This document shows, one piece after another, positions 1 to 7,765 of a DNA stretch of 64,000 nt. The notes below the pieces were generated by a model that did no database searches, was not told the origin of the DNA, and saw nothing but the letters and a program-made list of their open reading frames with translations. Position 1 is the first letter of the stretch, and each line of letters starts with the position of its first letter. Position numbers and translations under genes: made by a program. Source of the DNA: Thaumasiovibrio sp047250365 (GTDB lineage Bacteria > Pseudomonadota > Gammaproteobacteria > Enterobacterales > Vibrionaceae); NCBI RefSeq assembly GCF_047250365.1, contig NZ_JBLBVL010000015.1, forward strand, positions 1 through 64,000. Reading direction: 5' to 3'.

Positions 1-840
1 TTCGCACCACTATACCAAGCGCTCAAACATCACCTCCTGAACCAAGTTGTTGTTCATGCCGATGAAACCCCACTCAATGTGCTCAAAGAAGACAAGCAGG
101 CATATATGTGGCTCTACTGCTCAGGTGCTGACTCCCCCAAAGCCAGTGTTGATGGTACAAAAAACATCGTCTTGTTTGACTATCAAAATAGTCGTGCAAG
201 TACTTGCCCTACGAGCTTCTTAGGTGATTACCACGGTTACCTTCAAAGTGATGGCTATGCAGCTTACGACCGGCTCGATAAGGTCACCAATGTGGGTTGC
301 CTTGCTCATGCTCGTCGCAAGTTCATGGACGCTAAAAAGCTGAAGGGTAAAGGCAAGACAGGTAAAGCTGACGTAGTCCTGGCAAAAATCCAAAAGCTCT
401 ATGCGTTGGAAACGAGGCTGAAAGGCAGTACGGCTGAGGAGCGCCTGATGGCAAGGCAGACTGAAGCAAAACCGATATTAGATGATATCCATCACTGGCT
501 CACTACGCAGAAAGTGGTTGAGTCGAGTGCGCTTGGTAAGGCTATTAAATATACCCGAGGACAGTGGCCGAAGTTGATTCGTTATATCGATGACGGGCAT
601 TTATCTATCGATAATAATCGTGCCGAACGTGCAATTAAGTCACTGGTTATTGGGAGAAAAAACTGGCTCATTGCAGATAACTCAAGAGGCGCTGATGCTA
701 GCGCAATGCTCTACAGCATCATCGAAACGGCAAAAACGAATGACCTAATCCTCTACAATTACATGGTTCATTGCCTGAAAGAGCTTGCTAAACCTGAGCC
801 GGATATCAACTCGCTGCTTCCTTGGAACTTCGATTATTAA
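1..840 (+). CDS. IS66-family transposase, C-terminal part (5' end outside window)
   Basis: The frame is open from the first base, so the gene begins upstream and only about 279 residues are visible. IS66 transposases are DDE enzymes that cut and rejoin the element ends. Visible motifs are HADETPLN (first catalytic Asp), LQSDGYAAY (second Asp) and NRAERAIKSL followed by GRKNWL (the catalytic Glu and the basic stretch after it), spaced as in IS66. The C-terminus looks complete. A GTAAG-type element end lies about 40 bp after the stop, so this is the right end of an IS66 copy. Whether the element is intact cannot be judged because its left half and accessory orfs lie outside the window. Confidence 0.93.
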   Translation, partial: FAPLYQALKHHLLNQVVVHADETPLNVLKEDKQAYMWLYCSGADSPKASVDGTKNIVLFDYQNSRASTCPTSFLGDYHGYLQSDGYAAYDRLDKVTNVGCLAHARRKFMDAKKLKGKGKTGKADVVLAKIQKLYALETRLKGSTAEERLMARQTEAKPILDDIHHWLTTQKVVESSALGKAIKYTRGQWPKLIRYIDDGHLSIDNNRAERAIKSLVIGRKNWLIADNSRGADASAMLYSIIETAKTNDLILYNYMVHCLKELAKPEPDINSLLPWNFDY

Positions 841-882
841 AGCGCACCACGTGGGATCGTGGGGCGGATACGAATATCTTAC
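841..882. mobile_element. Probable right end of the IS66-like element
   Basis: Read on the minus strand, the stretch ending at 882 begins GTAAGATATTCGTATCCG. GTAAG is the usual IS66 terminal sequence. The left inverted repeat and the 8-bp target duplication are outside the window, so the exact edge is inferred. Confidence 0.5.
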
Positions 883-1060
883 AACATAAGAACAATTAAC
901 ACAGTTTAACAAAACTTTACTATCGTGAGAAAAAAGCCGATTCCTTGATACATAAATTAAGTTACACATCGAATAAAAATATAAATCTCACACACTAATA
1001 AAAAACATAAACAAATTTAATTGATATTGAAAATTTGAAAAATTTCGCATTCACTAACAA

Positions 1061-1100
1061 AACCAAACTAAACCAAACTAAACCAAACTAAACCAAACTA
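1061..1100. repeat. Tandem decamer repeat AACCAAACTA x4
   Basis: Four perfect head-to-tail copies of AACCAAACTA, with degenerate half copies on both sides (AACAAA before, AACTAAAATA after). It lies in a gene-free AT-rich stretch of about 290 bp (883-1172) between the IS66 end and the next gene. Otherwise I see no gene or clear hairpin in that gap. The copy number may vary between strains by slippage. Confidence 0.9.
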
Positions 1101-1172
1101 AACTAAAATAGTTGCCCAGGCTAAGGAATAGAAAAAATAACTCTTGCCTATAATGACTAAATTTAATCAATC

Positions 1173-1604
1173 TCACTTATCAATGAATAACTTTGAGGTG
1201 ATATTTCCCCCTGATATGGTAGCCTCAATCTCATCCTCGCTTGGTTCACCTTTTACATTCGCAATGATATATAATTTTCCTTCACGATATAGATAATAAT
1301 TATAGAATCTGTTAGAAATACGCGCAGTATAAATGCTAGCATAAGAAGTAATGAAAGAAAAAATACCAAAAAAAAGACATTCAAATAGTGAAATACCTTC
1401 CCAGATAATGAATACCAGCAGCATGATTGGTATTAAAACAATAGGTAGAATACCTAGAAACATCACTTTACGGAGAGTGGCTTCACACTGCTCTCGGTAT
1501 CGAAATTCAAAAAATGGGGTTCTTCGCAAAACGGACTCAGAAAATAACACCTGTGTTACCCAAAGAAATGCCATGAAAATACTATAAAAAAGTATTGTTA
1601 TCAT
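1173..1604 (-). CDS. Small membrane protein of unknown function (143 aa)
   Basis: I do not recognise this family. The protein starts with a hydrophobic segment (about residues 1-20), has two closely spaced hydrophobic helices at about 47-68 and 75-98, and then a soluble tail rich in Tyr, Lys and Glu (GEPSEDEIEATISGG). This suggests an inner-membrane protein with a short cytoplasmic C-terminus. It is a single gene between the IS66 end and an inverted-repeat region. AT-rich composition fits recent acquisition with the island. It could also be a fragment of a larger membrane protein, but start and stop are well defined. Confidence 0.6.
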   Translation of the reverse strand: MITILFYSIFMAFLWVTQVLFSESVLRRTPFFEFRYREQCEATLRKVMFLGILPIVLIPIMLLVFIIWEGISLFECLFFGIFSFITSYASIYTARISNRFYNYYLYREGKLYIIANVKGEPSEDEIEATISGGNITSKLFIDK

Positions 1605-1674
1605 TTTACACCTTTATTAAGAAAATTTTGCCTGCTCTTATGTCACTCAGTGTTATCACTATATCACGCAGAGT

Positions 1675-1756
1675 GGACGAAATACGTCTGTCTCCTCCTG
1701 TGCATTTGAAGAAGACAGTAGCTTACTAAAATCTTCAAATCAGACGAATTTCGTCC
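1675..1756. repeat. Nested inverted repeat with palindromic CAGACG..CGTC arms
   Basis: The outer arms GGACGAAATACGTCTG (1675-1690) and CAGACGAATTTCGTCC (1741-1756) are complementary except for one base. An inner pair, ATTTGAAGA (1704-1712) and TCTTCAAAT (1732-1740), is perfect and abuts the right outer arm. Each outer arm is itself near-palindromic. The structure sits in the 228-bp gap before the HD-domain gene. It could be a transcription-stopping hairpin, a pair of protein-binding sites, or a remnant of a small mobile repeat. Confidence 0.7.
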
Positions 1757-1832
1757 GTTTTTACTGCTAAAGTTCTACGTACCTAACCACAGTGCTTGTT
1801 CCAAATAATCCTGATTACATAAAGGTGAGATA

Positions 1833-2441
1833 ATGCTTTATCAAAACCCCATCGACAAAAAACTGGTTCAACGTGTTGCTAAACAATTTCCCTTTAACCA
1901 TAAGCATTCTGAGCATGGTATGGGGCATTGGTTACGTGTGATCAACAATGGCATACAACTCGCACAAAATAGCCCATTGATCGATATTGACGTGGTATTT
2001 TGGTTTGGCCTGTTTCACGATTGTTGCCGGCTAAATGAACACAATGACCCACATCATGGAAAACGAGCATGCCATCTCATTGAACAACTGCATGACCACT
2101 TACCATTAAGCAATACACAATTAGAACAACTCAAAGAGGCATGTTCCATTCATACCAAGCACTTTGTGCACGATGACCCCACTATTGCCGCATGCCTAGA
2201 TGCTGACCGCCTCGACTTACCAAGAGTTAATGTTGATGTTAATCCTGCCTACTTATCTCTAGAAGCGGCGAAGTGTCCTAAGTTAATAGCCAAATGCACT
2301 CAAAAAGCCCGGTCTTGGGCTATCGATGAAGAGCTCGCCTTGCAACTTGGCGTAGCGCTCTTGTTTGATATTGAGGAGCATATCCTAGACTTCTTCGACA
2401 AATATGCACTAGACAACTCGACACGGGGTATCAACGAATGA
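1833..2441 (+). CDS. HD-domain phosphohydrolase-like protein (202 aa)
   Basis: HD-domain enzymes hydrolyse phosphate esters of nucleotides or related compounds using metal held by His and Asp residues. Here the order is an early His (HGMGHWLRV, about residue 29-37), the HD doublet in GLFHDCCRL (about 62-63), a downstream HTKHF, and an Asp in CLDADRLDLP near residue 129-135. The layout matches small stand-alone HD proteins; the substrate is unknown. The start has a good ribosome site (AAAGGTGAG, 3 nt before ATG). The stop overlaps the start of the next small gene as ATGA, so the two are probably co-translated. Confidence 0.8.
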   Translation: MLYQNPIDKKLVQRVAKQFPFNHKHSEHGMGHWLRVINNGIQLAQNSPLIDIDVVFWFGLFHDCCRLNEHNDPHHGKRACHLIEQLHDHLPLSNTQLEQLKEACSIHTKHFVHDDPTIAACLDADRLDLPRVNVDVNPAYLSLEAAKCPKLIAKCTQKARSWAIDEELALQLGVALLFDIEEHILDFFDKYALDNSTRGINE

Positions 2442-2614
2442 ACTACGACATCTACTCTAACTACTGTAAAGAACTAACCGAGCACATGAGTAGTGAGTAT
2501 ATGGACGTAGAGCATGATGAGGATGGCACTGCACTCTATTTCCTTGCTATTGAAGAAATCTGTCTAGAGTGCCAGCACCGACACTGTAAAGAGTTCACAA
2601 AACCAAAGCCTTAA
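2438..2614 (+). CDS. Small acidic Cys-containing protein (58 aa), coupled to the HD gene
   Basis: ATG at 2438 overlaps the stop of the HD-domain gene by 4 nt (ATGA), and the frame stays open for 58 codons to TAA at 2612-2614. The product is acidic in the middle and carries CLECQHRHC near the C-terminus, a possible metal-binding cluster of three Cys and two His. I do not recognise the family. The tight overlap argues that it is a real gene working with the hydrolase. It is too short for many gene callers. Confidence 0.6.
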   Translation: MNYDIYSNYCKELTEHMSSEYMDVEHDEDGTALYFLAIEEICLECQHRHCKEFTKPKP

Positions 2615-2656
2615 CCTTAATGTGCAAATTAGCACACCTAACGACAGGTGTGCCCT

Positions 2657-3454
2657 CTACATTAGCTTTACCAACCATTGCAGATATTTGGGTGGACTAT
2701 CTGGAATCCACAGCAAGCTATAAAGAATCGAATAAGGTATGAGCGCTAATACATAACAGACAGCACCATACAAGTAACTAAGACCAATAGCGACACCGGG
2801 CATCCCCGTTCTTTCTTGAATTAAAGGAGATTCAAGTTTGGTGATCCAATCTGTTTGTAATAATTGCCATACTAAGGCTACCTGGACACAACAGCACATA
2901 ATCATAAACACCGCTCCCAACACAAACTGCTGAGGGAACTGTCTTAGTGCAATGCACAGCGCGAACAATGGAAGAAAAAGGGGTATCAAGACACAAACAA
3001 GCATTTGCCAAACATTCTGTATCCAGAACAGCCGATTGCGCTTCTTTTCTATTTGCGCTGCCGCTTTCGCAGCGATTTGCTTCCTGTACTGCCTATTTCG
3101 ATAGATTTTCTCTACAACATCAAGAAAATCTCGAACATTGCTAATCCGAGGATGCCCTTTATTGCATTCCTTTGGCTCTAGCTCACCATGACAAAAAGCA
3201 AGTAAACTCTCTCTTACTACCTTGATACCGAACTCTTCCATTTGCTCGACTGCGAACGCTAACGCTTCAAGCATAGGTTGCGAAAAGCAACCCATACAGC
3301 GTTGTTGTCCTTGAAAATCGTCTTGTTCAAGTATTGATACCCACACTGGGGCGTATTCTCTGTTCAGCTTGGAAGGGACAAAACAGTAGGGGCATTGTTT
3401 ACTCTGGGCCGTATCTTTATTGTGACAAATGATACATTCACATTCCTTGTCCAT
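2657..3454 (-). CDS. Cys-rich zinc-ribbon-like protein with C-terminal membrane helices (265 aa)
   Basis: Unrecognised protein with an unusual layout. The N-terminal third has paired cysteines: CECIICHNKD with CPYC, RCMGC, and CHGELEPKECNKGH, consistent with two or more zinc sites. A basic segment (YRNRQYRKQIAAKAAAQIEKKRN) leads into about three hydrophobic stretches (roughly 150-175, 185-205 and 220-250). I chose MDKECEC as start because AAAGGG lies just upstream and the ATG follows the upstream gene's stop by 2 nt; an ATG 8 codons earlier would overlap that gene. It forms a two-gene unit with the next gene. A sensor domain fused to membrane helices is inferred only from composition. Confidence 0.6.
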   Translation of the reverse strand: MDKECECIICHNKDTAQSKQCPYCFVPSKLNREYAPVWVSILEQDDFQGQQRCMGCFSQPMLEALAFAVEQMEEFGIKVVRESLLAFCHGELEPKECNKGHPRISNVRDFLDVVEKIYRNRQYRKQIAAKAAAQIEKKRNRLFWIQNVWQMLVCVLIPLFLPLFALCIALRQFPQQFVLGAVFMIMCCCVQVALVWQLLQTDWITKLESPLIQERTGMPGVAIGLSYLYGAVCYVLALIPYSILYSLLWIPDSPPKYLQWLVKLM

Positions 3455-3456
3455 GA

Positions 3457-4242
3457 CTAGAGCCCTTTCTCCAAACACCTCTCTTGATGCACTCGCACAA
3501 CAACGGCAATCAAAGCATCTAAGAGCGCAGGGGGCTCACATTGCATCGACTCAATATCACGAACTAAGTGCCTAGGTCGAACACTGCGCATAGTTTGATG
3601 ATTAGCCAGAACAAAATGCACTTCAGGCAATTGACCTTTTGTTCGATTGACCAACGCACATGTCATTGAGCCTAGAGATTCTAGTTCGGATTTTACAAAA
3701 GCGTGACGTTCATTCGCCCCATCAAGCCAAGCGAGGTTAATGGCTTTTTGGTTAATTGGACGAGATGCTGCCCACTCAGTGATTTGATTGGTCGCTTGTT
3801 TCTCTATGTAATGCAGACCACTGCTTAACATACCGTTGTGTAACACACCTTTGTAGATAAGTTGTATTTCAGTCTCACAGTATTCACTGGTATAACCCTT
3901 TGGAATCTCGTTAATGTACCTAGGATTGCGAGTCTGCTGCTCAAGTTTCATCGCATACTCATCCCATGGTTCTACTTCTAGGTGGGATTGCAATCTCCAC
4001 TGGGGGATATCATGACTCAGGAGATCAGGCCAAGCCATAAAATCGCCGCCAGCTCGACAAATATCAATGAGTGAAATAGTGTCATCCCCTGCCCCGCGGA
4101 ACTTCTGTAACTCAGTTAGCAATGCGGTAATGACTTCATCTGTCGCATTCCACCATTGCTCATTTCTGATGTCGTTGTTTTTCTCGTGAAAGTACCCTGG
4201 TAAGAAATGTTCGTACACAGCTTCTTCATTGATAAAGGTCAT
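3457..4242 (-). CDS. Soluble protein of unknown function (261 aa), first gene of a two-gene unit
   Basis: No recognised domain. The sequence is soluble, rich in Trp, Glu and His, with no signal peptide or membrane helix. It begins MTFINEEAVYEHFLPGYF. I chose ATG at 4242 because the longer frame would run into the palindrome at 4299-4315 and into the broken hsdM remnant. The stop is 2 nt before the start of the Cys-rich membrane gene, so the pair is almost certainly one operon. Its place beside a restriction-modification remnant and an integrase suggests an island accessory or defence gene, but nothing in its own sequence proves that. Confidence 0.55.
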   Translation of the reverse strand: MTFINEEAVYEHFLPGYFHEKNNDIRNEQWWNATDEVITALLTELQKFRGAGDDTISLIDICRAGGDFMAWPDLLSHDIPQWRLQSHLEVEPWDEYAMKLEQQTRNPRYINEIPKGYTSEYCETEIQLIYKGVLHNGMLSSGLHYIEKQATNQITEWAASRPINQKAINLAWLDGANERHAFVKSELESLGSMTCALVNRTKGQLPEVHFVLANHQTMRSVRPRHLVRDIESMQCEPPALLDALIAVVVRVHQERCLEKGL

Positions 4243-4298
4243 CTTGGTGCGCCTCAACAGCTTGATTAAATTAGATATACTCACTCTAACAAACGAAC

Positions 4299-4315
4299 CA
4301 GACGTTTTTCGTCTG
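4299..4315. repeat. Palindrome CAGACG-TTTTT-CGTCTG
   Basis: A perfect 6-bp stem around five T, extended by imperfect outer pairing (ACAAAC on the left, GTTTGT on the right). It matches both arms of the inverted repeat at 1675-1756 in 14 or more of 16 positions. It lies where homology of the broken hsdM has ended, just upstream of the unknown two-gene unit, so it may be that unit's terminator/operator or a recombination scar. Confidence 0.6.
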
Positions 4316-4342
4316 TTTGTCAAAGTAAGTAACTTTGCCGTT

Positions 4343-4378
4343 GCTTTTTAAGCTTTTTAAGCTTTTTAAGCTTTTTAG
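4343..4378. repeat. 9-bp tandem repeat GCTTTTTAA x4 inside hsdM
   Basis: Three copies of GCTTTTTAA plus a fourth ending AG. On the coding strand it encodes repeated Leu-Lys-Ser. The family normally has about one or two such units, so this is slippage expansion right next to the point where hsdM homology is lost. A 9-bp unit does not change frame. Confidence 0.85.
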
Positions 4379-5319
4379 AATGTGCAGTAAGAAGGTGTAA
4401 TCACCATTTTTTTCAGGTGGAATACCCCAGGTAAAGCGATCATATAAATCGCTTTCGGGGTTTAACCCACTGGTCCAGTTTTTGTTAGAAAATGGCGGGT
4501 TGGCCACACAGAAATCAAAGGTTTTCAGTTGATTTGGGCCATCTTTCCACTCTGGCTCAGACAAAGTATTACCTTTAAACACTTTCGCGGTCGCATTGTC
4601 ATGCAAAATCATGTTCATTCGTGCCAATGCACTAGTCGCGTTATCCATCTCTTGACCAAAGATAGATAAACCACGAGGCGCTTCATCACTCGCCTTTAAC
4701 AGTAAAGAGCCAGAGCCACAAGTTGGGTCATAAACCGATGACTCTAGTGGCGTATCTTTGGTAATGCCCACGACTTTAGCAAGAATGCTAGACACTTCTG
4801 ATGGCGTATAAAACTGCCCCTTAGACTTACCTGATTCGGTCGCAAAGTGGCGCATAAGATACTCATAGGCGTCACCAAGCAAGTCATCACCATCCGCACG
4901 GTTAGCAGAGAGGTCTAAGCCTTGGAAGATACCGACTAACTTGGTTAGACGATCGATCATGTCTTTGCCTTTGCCTAACTTGTCTTCATCGTTAAAGTCG
5001 GCAACGTCAATCACGCCTTTTAGATCATTGGCTTCAGCAAGCGCTGCGATAATTTTATTTATTTTATCGCCAATTTCTTTATCGCCTTTGGCCTCAATCA
5101 TATCGTCATAGCTAGCACCCTCAGGCACTTTGATCATGCCACGACGCACGCCTTTGTATTTGTCAGAGACGTATTTCATGAACAGCATAGTCAGTACATA
5201 GTCTTTATACTGACTGGCGTCCATACCGCCGCGTAATTCGTCACAACTAGCCCAAAGGGATGAATAGAGTTCTGTTTTTTTATTGCCATGGTGGAAAAGC
5301 CTTTATAAGAATTGGGCGG

Positions 5320-5559
5320 TTATAATTTGTTGGTATCTAAGCCGGCGGCTTTTAGGCGAGCAGCGAGGTTGCGCATTTTAGAAAACTCAGTGCCAAAACT
5401 GCTTTTAAGGCCAACGCCTTCGCAGAACTCTTTGGCTGTGATGGTTTTTAAATCATCCGCATACTTGATCATTTGTAGGTGCATTTCTACAGTGTACTGA
5501 TTGCGAGGAGCCTCATCTAAGGCTCGTTTGATATTAGCGAAAATATCTTTTTCATTCAT
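5320..5559 (-). CDS. Small conserved protein of a type I RM locus, probable DNA-binding regulator (79 aa)
   Basis: The protein begins MNEKDIFANIKRALDEAPRNQY and is predicted mostly helical (TITAKEFCEGVGLKSSFGTEFSKMRNLAARLKAAGL), with a segment that could be a helix-turn-helix. It lies 30 nt upstream of hsdM in the same direction, where small proteins of this kind accompany hsd genes. A 38-bp near-perfect palindrome lies just upstream of its start, suggesting autoregulation. The regulatory function is inferred from size, position and the palindrome. Confidence 0.6.
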   Translation of the reverse strand: MNEKDIFANIKRALDEAPRNQYTVEMHLQMIKYADDLKTITAKEFCEGVGLKSSFGTEFSKMRNLAARLKAAGLDTNKL

Positions 5560-5591
5560 GCTGTTGCACCTTTGAACTGTACGTTGTCACT

Positions 5592-5629
5592 GGCTTTTTA
5601 GATAATTTATCTAAATTATCTAAAAAGCC
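5592..5629. promoter_or_regulatory. Perfect 18-bp inverted repeat, candidate operator of the RM regulator
   Basis: Arms GGCTTTTTAGATAATTTA (5592-5609) and its exact complement (5612-5629) flank a 2-nt centre. It lies 33 bp upstream of the start codon of the 79-residue gene, in its likely promoter. An 18/18 match with almost no spacer favours a dimeric protein site over an RNA terminator, although the transcript could also fold. Confidence 0.65.
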
Positions 5630-5649
5630 TTATTTGGACAATAAGTAGT

Positions 5650-5860
5650 TTGGATAAACGTGACTAATCGGTGAATTTTAAAGCTTATCTGCCACCCTTC
5701 CTGCTCGATCCAAGATTGACTCGGTTGGAATACCTGTCGGGTGTCCATCTACTGATTTAGGGTGAGAAGTGTCAATATGAAGCCAAACATGGGCCTATCT
5801 CTTGATTTGGCCATCCCTAATGGCTATGCACCGCGCTTTTTTGATTCGAGAAAACAGTTC
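5650..5860 (-). pseudogene. Degenerate coding remnant, family not recognised
   Basis: On the minus strand two adjacent frames read like broken protein: one containing ELRNKATREGKELFSRIKKA, the next HVWLHIDTSHPKSVDGHP to a stop near 5680. They join only with a frameshift. I cannot name the family. No intact gene is present between the RM palindrome and the IS5-like remnant. Confidence 0.35.
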
Positions 5861-5875
5861 TTTCCCTTCACGAGT

Positions 5876-6185
5876 GGCTTTGTTGCGCAATTCTAGTGTA
5901 CTAGATCATGTATTTACGTTCAGCGCAGTGAAACCCACTCACTATAATAATCTCATGTCTAAAACTCTGCTTCTAACCACAAGAACTGGCGTCAGTAAAA
6001 CTAATCATTGATTAATCGACTTTCGCTCACGTTTTGGGAAAAGGACACCCACGTAACTGGGCCGTGGGCTGTCAGAAGCTTTAAGCTCAATCGAAAAGTG
6101 GAAGCAAAACTACGGCTATCACAAACGCTCACGGCCTGAGACCGCCATGCATCGTGTGAAAATTGATGGTAACGTTGTTCAGTGA
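5876..6185 (+). mobile_element. Internally deleted IS5-family remnant
   Basis: It starts with GGCTTTGTTGCGCAA, resembling the terminal repeat of IS5/IS903-type elements. An ATG at 5955 opens a short frame (MSKTLLLTTRTGVSKTN) that breaks at a stop in a region resembling the N-terminal LINRGSLTFW part of such transposases. From 6069 the frame resumes as the C-terminal end SSIEKWKQNYGYHKRSRPET, which carries the catalytic Glu motif, and stops at 6183-6185. The whole central transposase domain is missing. It is a dead copy that could only be moved by a transposase acting in trans. Confidence 0.65.
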
Positions 6186-6200
6186 CTTACTTCACTCCCT

Positions 6201-6437
6201 CTAGTGCTTTGCTCTCTCTAAAGCCAGACCTATCTGGCGCTCAACAAAACTTAGCACCCAATCCACATCTCGCTTTGAACGGTGGTGACGACATTGATAT
6301 AACACCTCCACCACGCTATTTGCTACCATGTCCAAAAATATATCTTCTCGCCAATACTGATACGGAAGCATGTAGGTTCTACCTTTTAGTAAAAGATAGA
6401 TTTCGGCTTTAGATTGCTTGATATCTTCCACAGTCAT
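6201..6437 (-). CDS. Hypothetical protein (78 aa) next to the truncated integrase
   Basis: Unrecognised soluble protein beginning MTVEDIKQSKAEIYLLLKGR. Its ATG overlaps the stop of the truncated integrase frame (ATGA). An upstream ATG at 6470 would add 11 residues inside that frame. No strong ribosome site is visible. It may be the end of a gene cut by the same rearrangement that truncated the integrase. Confidence 0.35.
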   Translation of the reverse strand: MTVEDIKQSKAEIYLLLKGRTYMLPYQYWREDIFLDMVANSVVEVLYQCRHHRSKRDVDWVLSFVERQIGLALERAKH

Positions 6438-7348
6438 CTGATCAAAATAGTGACTTTGTATGACATCCAAGCAAAGACATTGTGCAATGTACAGCTAACG
6501 GTGAATAGCGCATTATTTACCTCCAGCATTACGACACGGTAAGAGCCCTCTGTCTTGAGATCCGACAATTCACCGCGAACCAAACTCTGGTTGACCGTGA
6601 TGGTTTTGTTCTTCAGATCGACATCTTTCCACATCAGACCATCAATTTCACTGGTTCTGAGTCCGGTAAAAAAGCGGGCGATGTAATATGCCTGGAAGTT
6701 AGCTGGCGCGTTTTGAATCACCAACTCCACTTCCTGTAAATTGAAGGGATCAACTTCAGTACGGCCTACCTTTAACGCTTTTATATTCTTCCAAGGCGAA
6801 GTAAACTCATAACGATCAGCGGCTTCGTTTAGCATCATCCTTAATGCCGTCATGATATGATTGATGCGAGATGGACTAAGTACCTTCCCCTTTCGACCTG
6901 GGACTTTGGCGAGTGTAGAGCGAAAGCTTAAGATTTGTTGCTTGGTGATGGCGCTGATCTTCTTACTGCCGAACATCGGTATAATGTACTTCCTAAGAAT
7001 ACCGTCGACATCTTCATAATGGCCTTTACGCCATTCAATTTGCTTTTCAGATAACCAAATCTCAGCAAATTCATTTAGCCTTGGTGCATCTGGTGACTCA
7101 AAATATGCCTTTGCTTTACGCTTGCGTTCAGCCAGTACAGCAAACTTTTCGACTTTTTTACTTTTCGGAAAATATTTGGCGTAATCGAAAGTGCCAAGGG
7201 TGATCTCTGCTTCAATATTTTTTAGTAACTGTCCGAGTCGGCGTCGGTTACTACTGTTGTCAATCAGCTTGGTATACTCACGACACCGTTGCCCTTTATA
7301 TCTAAAATCTAGATACAACTTATTGTTTTTGACATTGATGCTTCCCAT
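6434..7348 (-). pseudogene. Truncated tyrosine-recombinase integrase (304 aa)
   Basis: Phage/island integrases recombine att sites with a catalytic R..K..HxxR..H/W..Y set. Here the N-terminal arm-binding region (MGSINVKNNKLYLDFRYKGQ), the SAM-like core domain (about 95-185) and the first catalytic Arg in RFFTGLRTSEIDGL are intact, and the Lys region is partly present (LKTEGSYRVVMLE). After about residue 278 the sequence becomes unrelated, so the HxxR, His/Trp and nucleophilic Tyr are missing. About 90 residues are lost. The enzyme cannot excise the island. The lost part was replaced near 6500, close to a small ACATTG..CAATGT palindrome. Confidence 0.85.
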
Positions 7349-7358
7349 ATTTCACCTC

Positions 7359-7571
7359 TCAATTTCCATTTGTCAGAGAATACGTTGTCACACCATTCAA
7401 CATCTCTTCTTCAACGCGCTCCCAGATAAAAAGGATTTTCCGGCCACCAAATGGACGAATGTAATGAATACCTTCAAACAGAACAGAATCCTTTAGCTGC
7501 TCACGTATGACCCTCTTGTCATATTTGATGGCCGCGGATAATTCTGCGGTTGTTAGATAGGTAAAGCCCAT
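7359..7571 (-). CDS. Excisionase-like small DNA-binding protein (70 aa)
   Basis: A 70-residue protein beginning MGFTYLTTAELSAAIKYDKR, with a winged-helix-like start (TTAELSAAIKYDKRVIREQL) and a basic GRKILFIWERVEEEML stretch, as in small excisionases. It ends 10 nt upstream of the integrase in the same direction, the usual place of a recombination directionality factor. Since the integrase is truncated it now has no working partner here. Confidence 0.65.
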   Translation of the reverse strand: MGFTYLTTAELSAAIKYDKRVIREQLKDSVLFEGIHYIRPFGGRKILFIWERVEEEMLNGVTTYSLTNGN

Positions 7572-7765
7572 AAAACCTCCAAAGTGTCTTAATGCGCCCC
7601 TTGAGGGTCATTATTTGCCTCATTAGCACGCACGTCAAACACTTTTTGTACCTATAGAGGTACATTTAAGGTCTGGCAAGGTAACAATTAGCCCTTGAAA
7701 GCAGCTAGATCCTGGCGCTGATTCTACGTTATACTCTGGATATCAATATGTTGCGGAAATAGAAA

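Larger units (their letters stand above)
4286..5289 (-). pseudogene. hsdM: Broken type I restriction-modification methyltransferase subunit (HsdM)
   Basis: HsdM methylates adenines and is the core of type I restriction enzymes. Visible parts are the N-terminal helical domain (MDASQYKDYVLTMLF), the SAM-binding YDPTCGSGSLL and catalytic CVANPPFSNKNW (N-P-P-F). Two lesions are seen. Near the start, MAIKK is followed by seven A (T7 at 5275-5281 on the plus strand); eight would restore the expected frame into the LYSSLWASCDELRGGMD stretch. At the C-terminus homology stops after KSNGK and is replaced by an unrelated tail to a stop at 4286, with hundreds of residues missing. An internal ATG at 5224 gives a 312-residue open frame. 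No hsdS or hsdR is adjacent. Non-functional is the likely state. Confidence 0.85.

Noticed and set aside
745..969. Minus-strand open frame across the IS66 end
   Set aside because: It is the complement of the transposase and its end; composition is not protein-like.
5802..6011. Plus-strand open frame over the IS5 remnant start
   Set aside because: It crosses the terminal repeat and a different reading frame matches the transposase, so this one is not coding.
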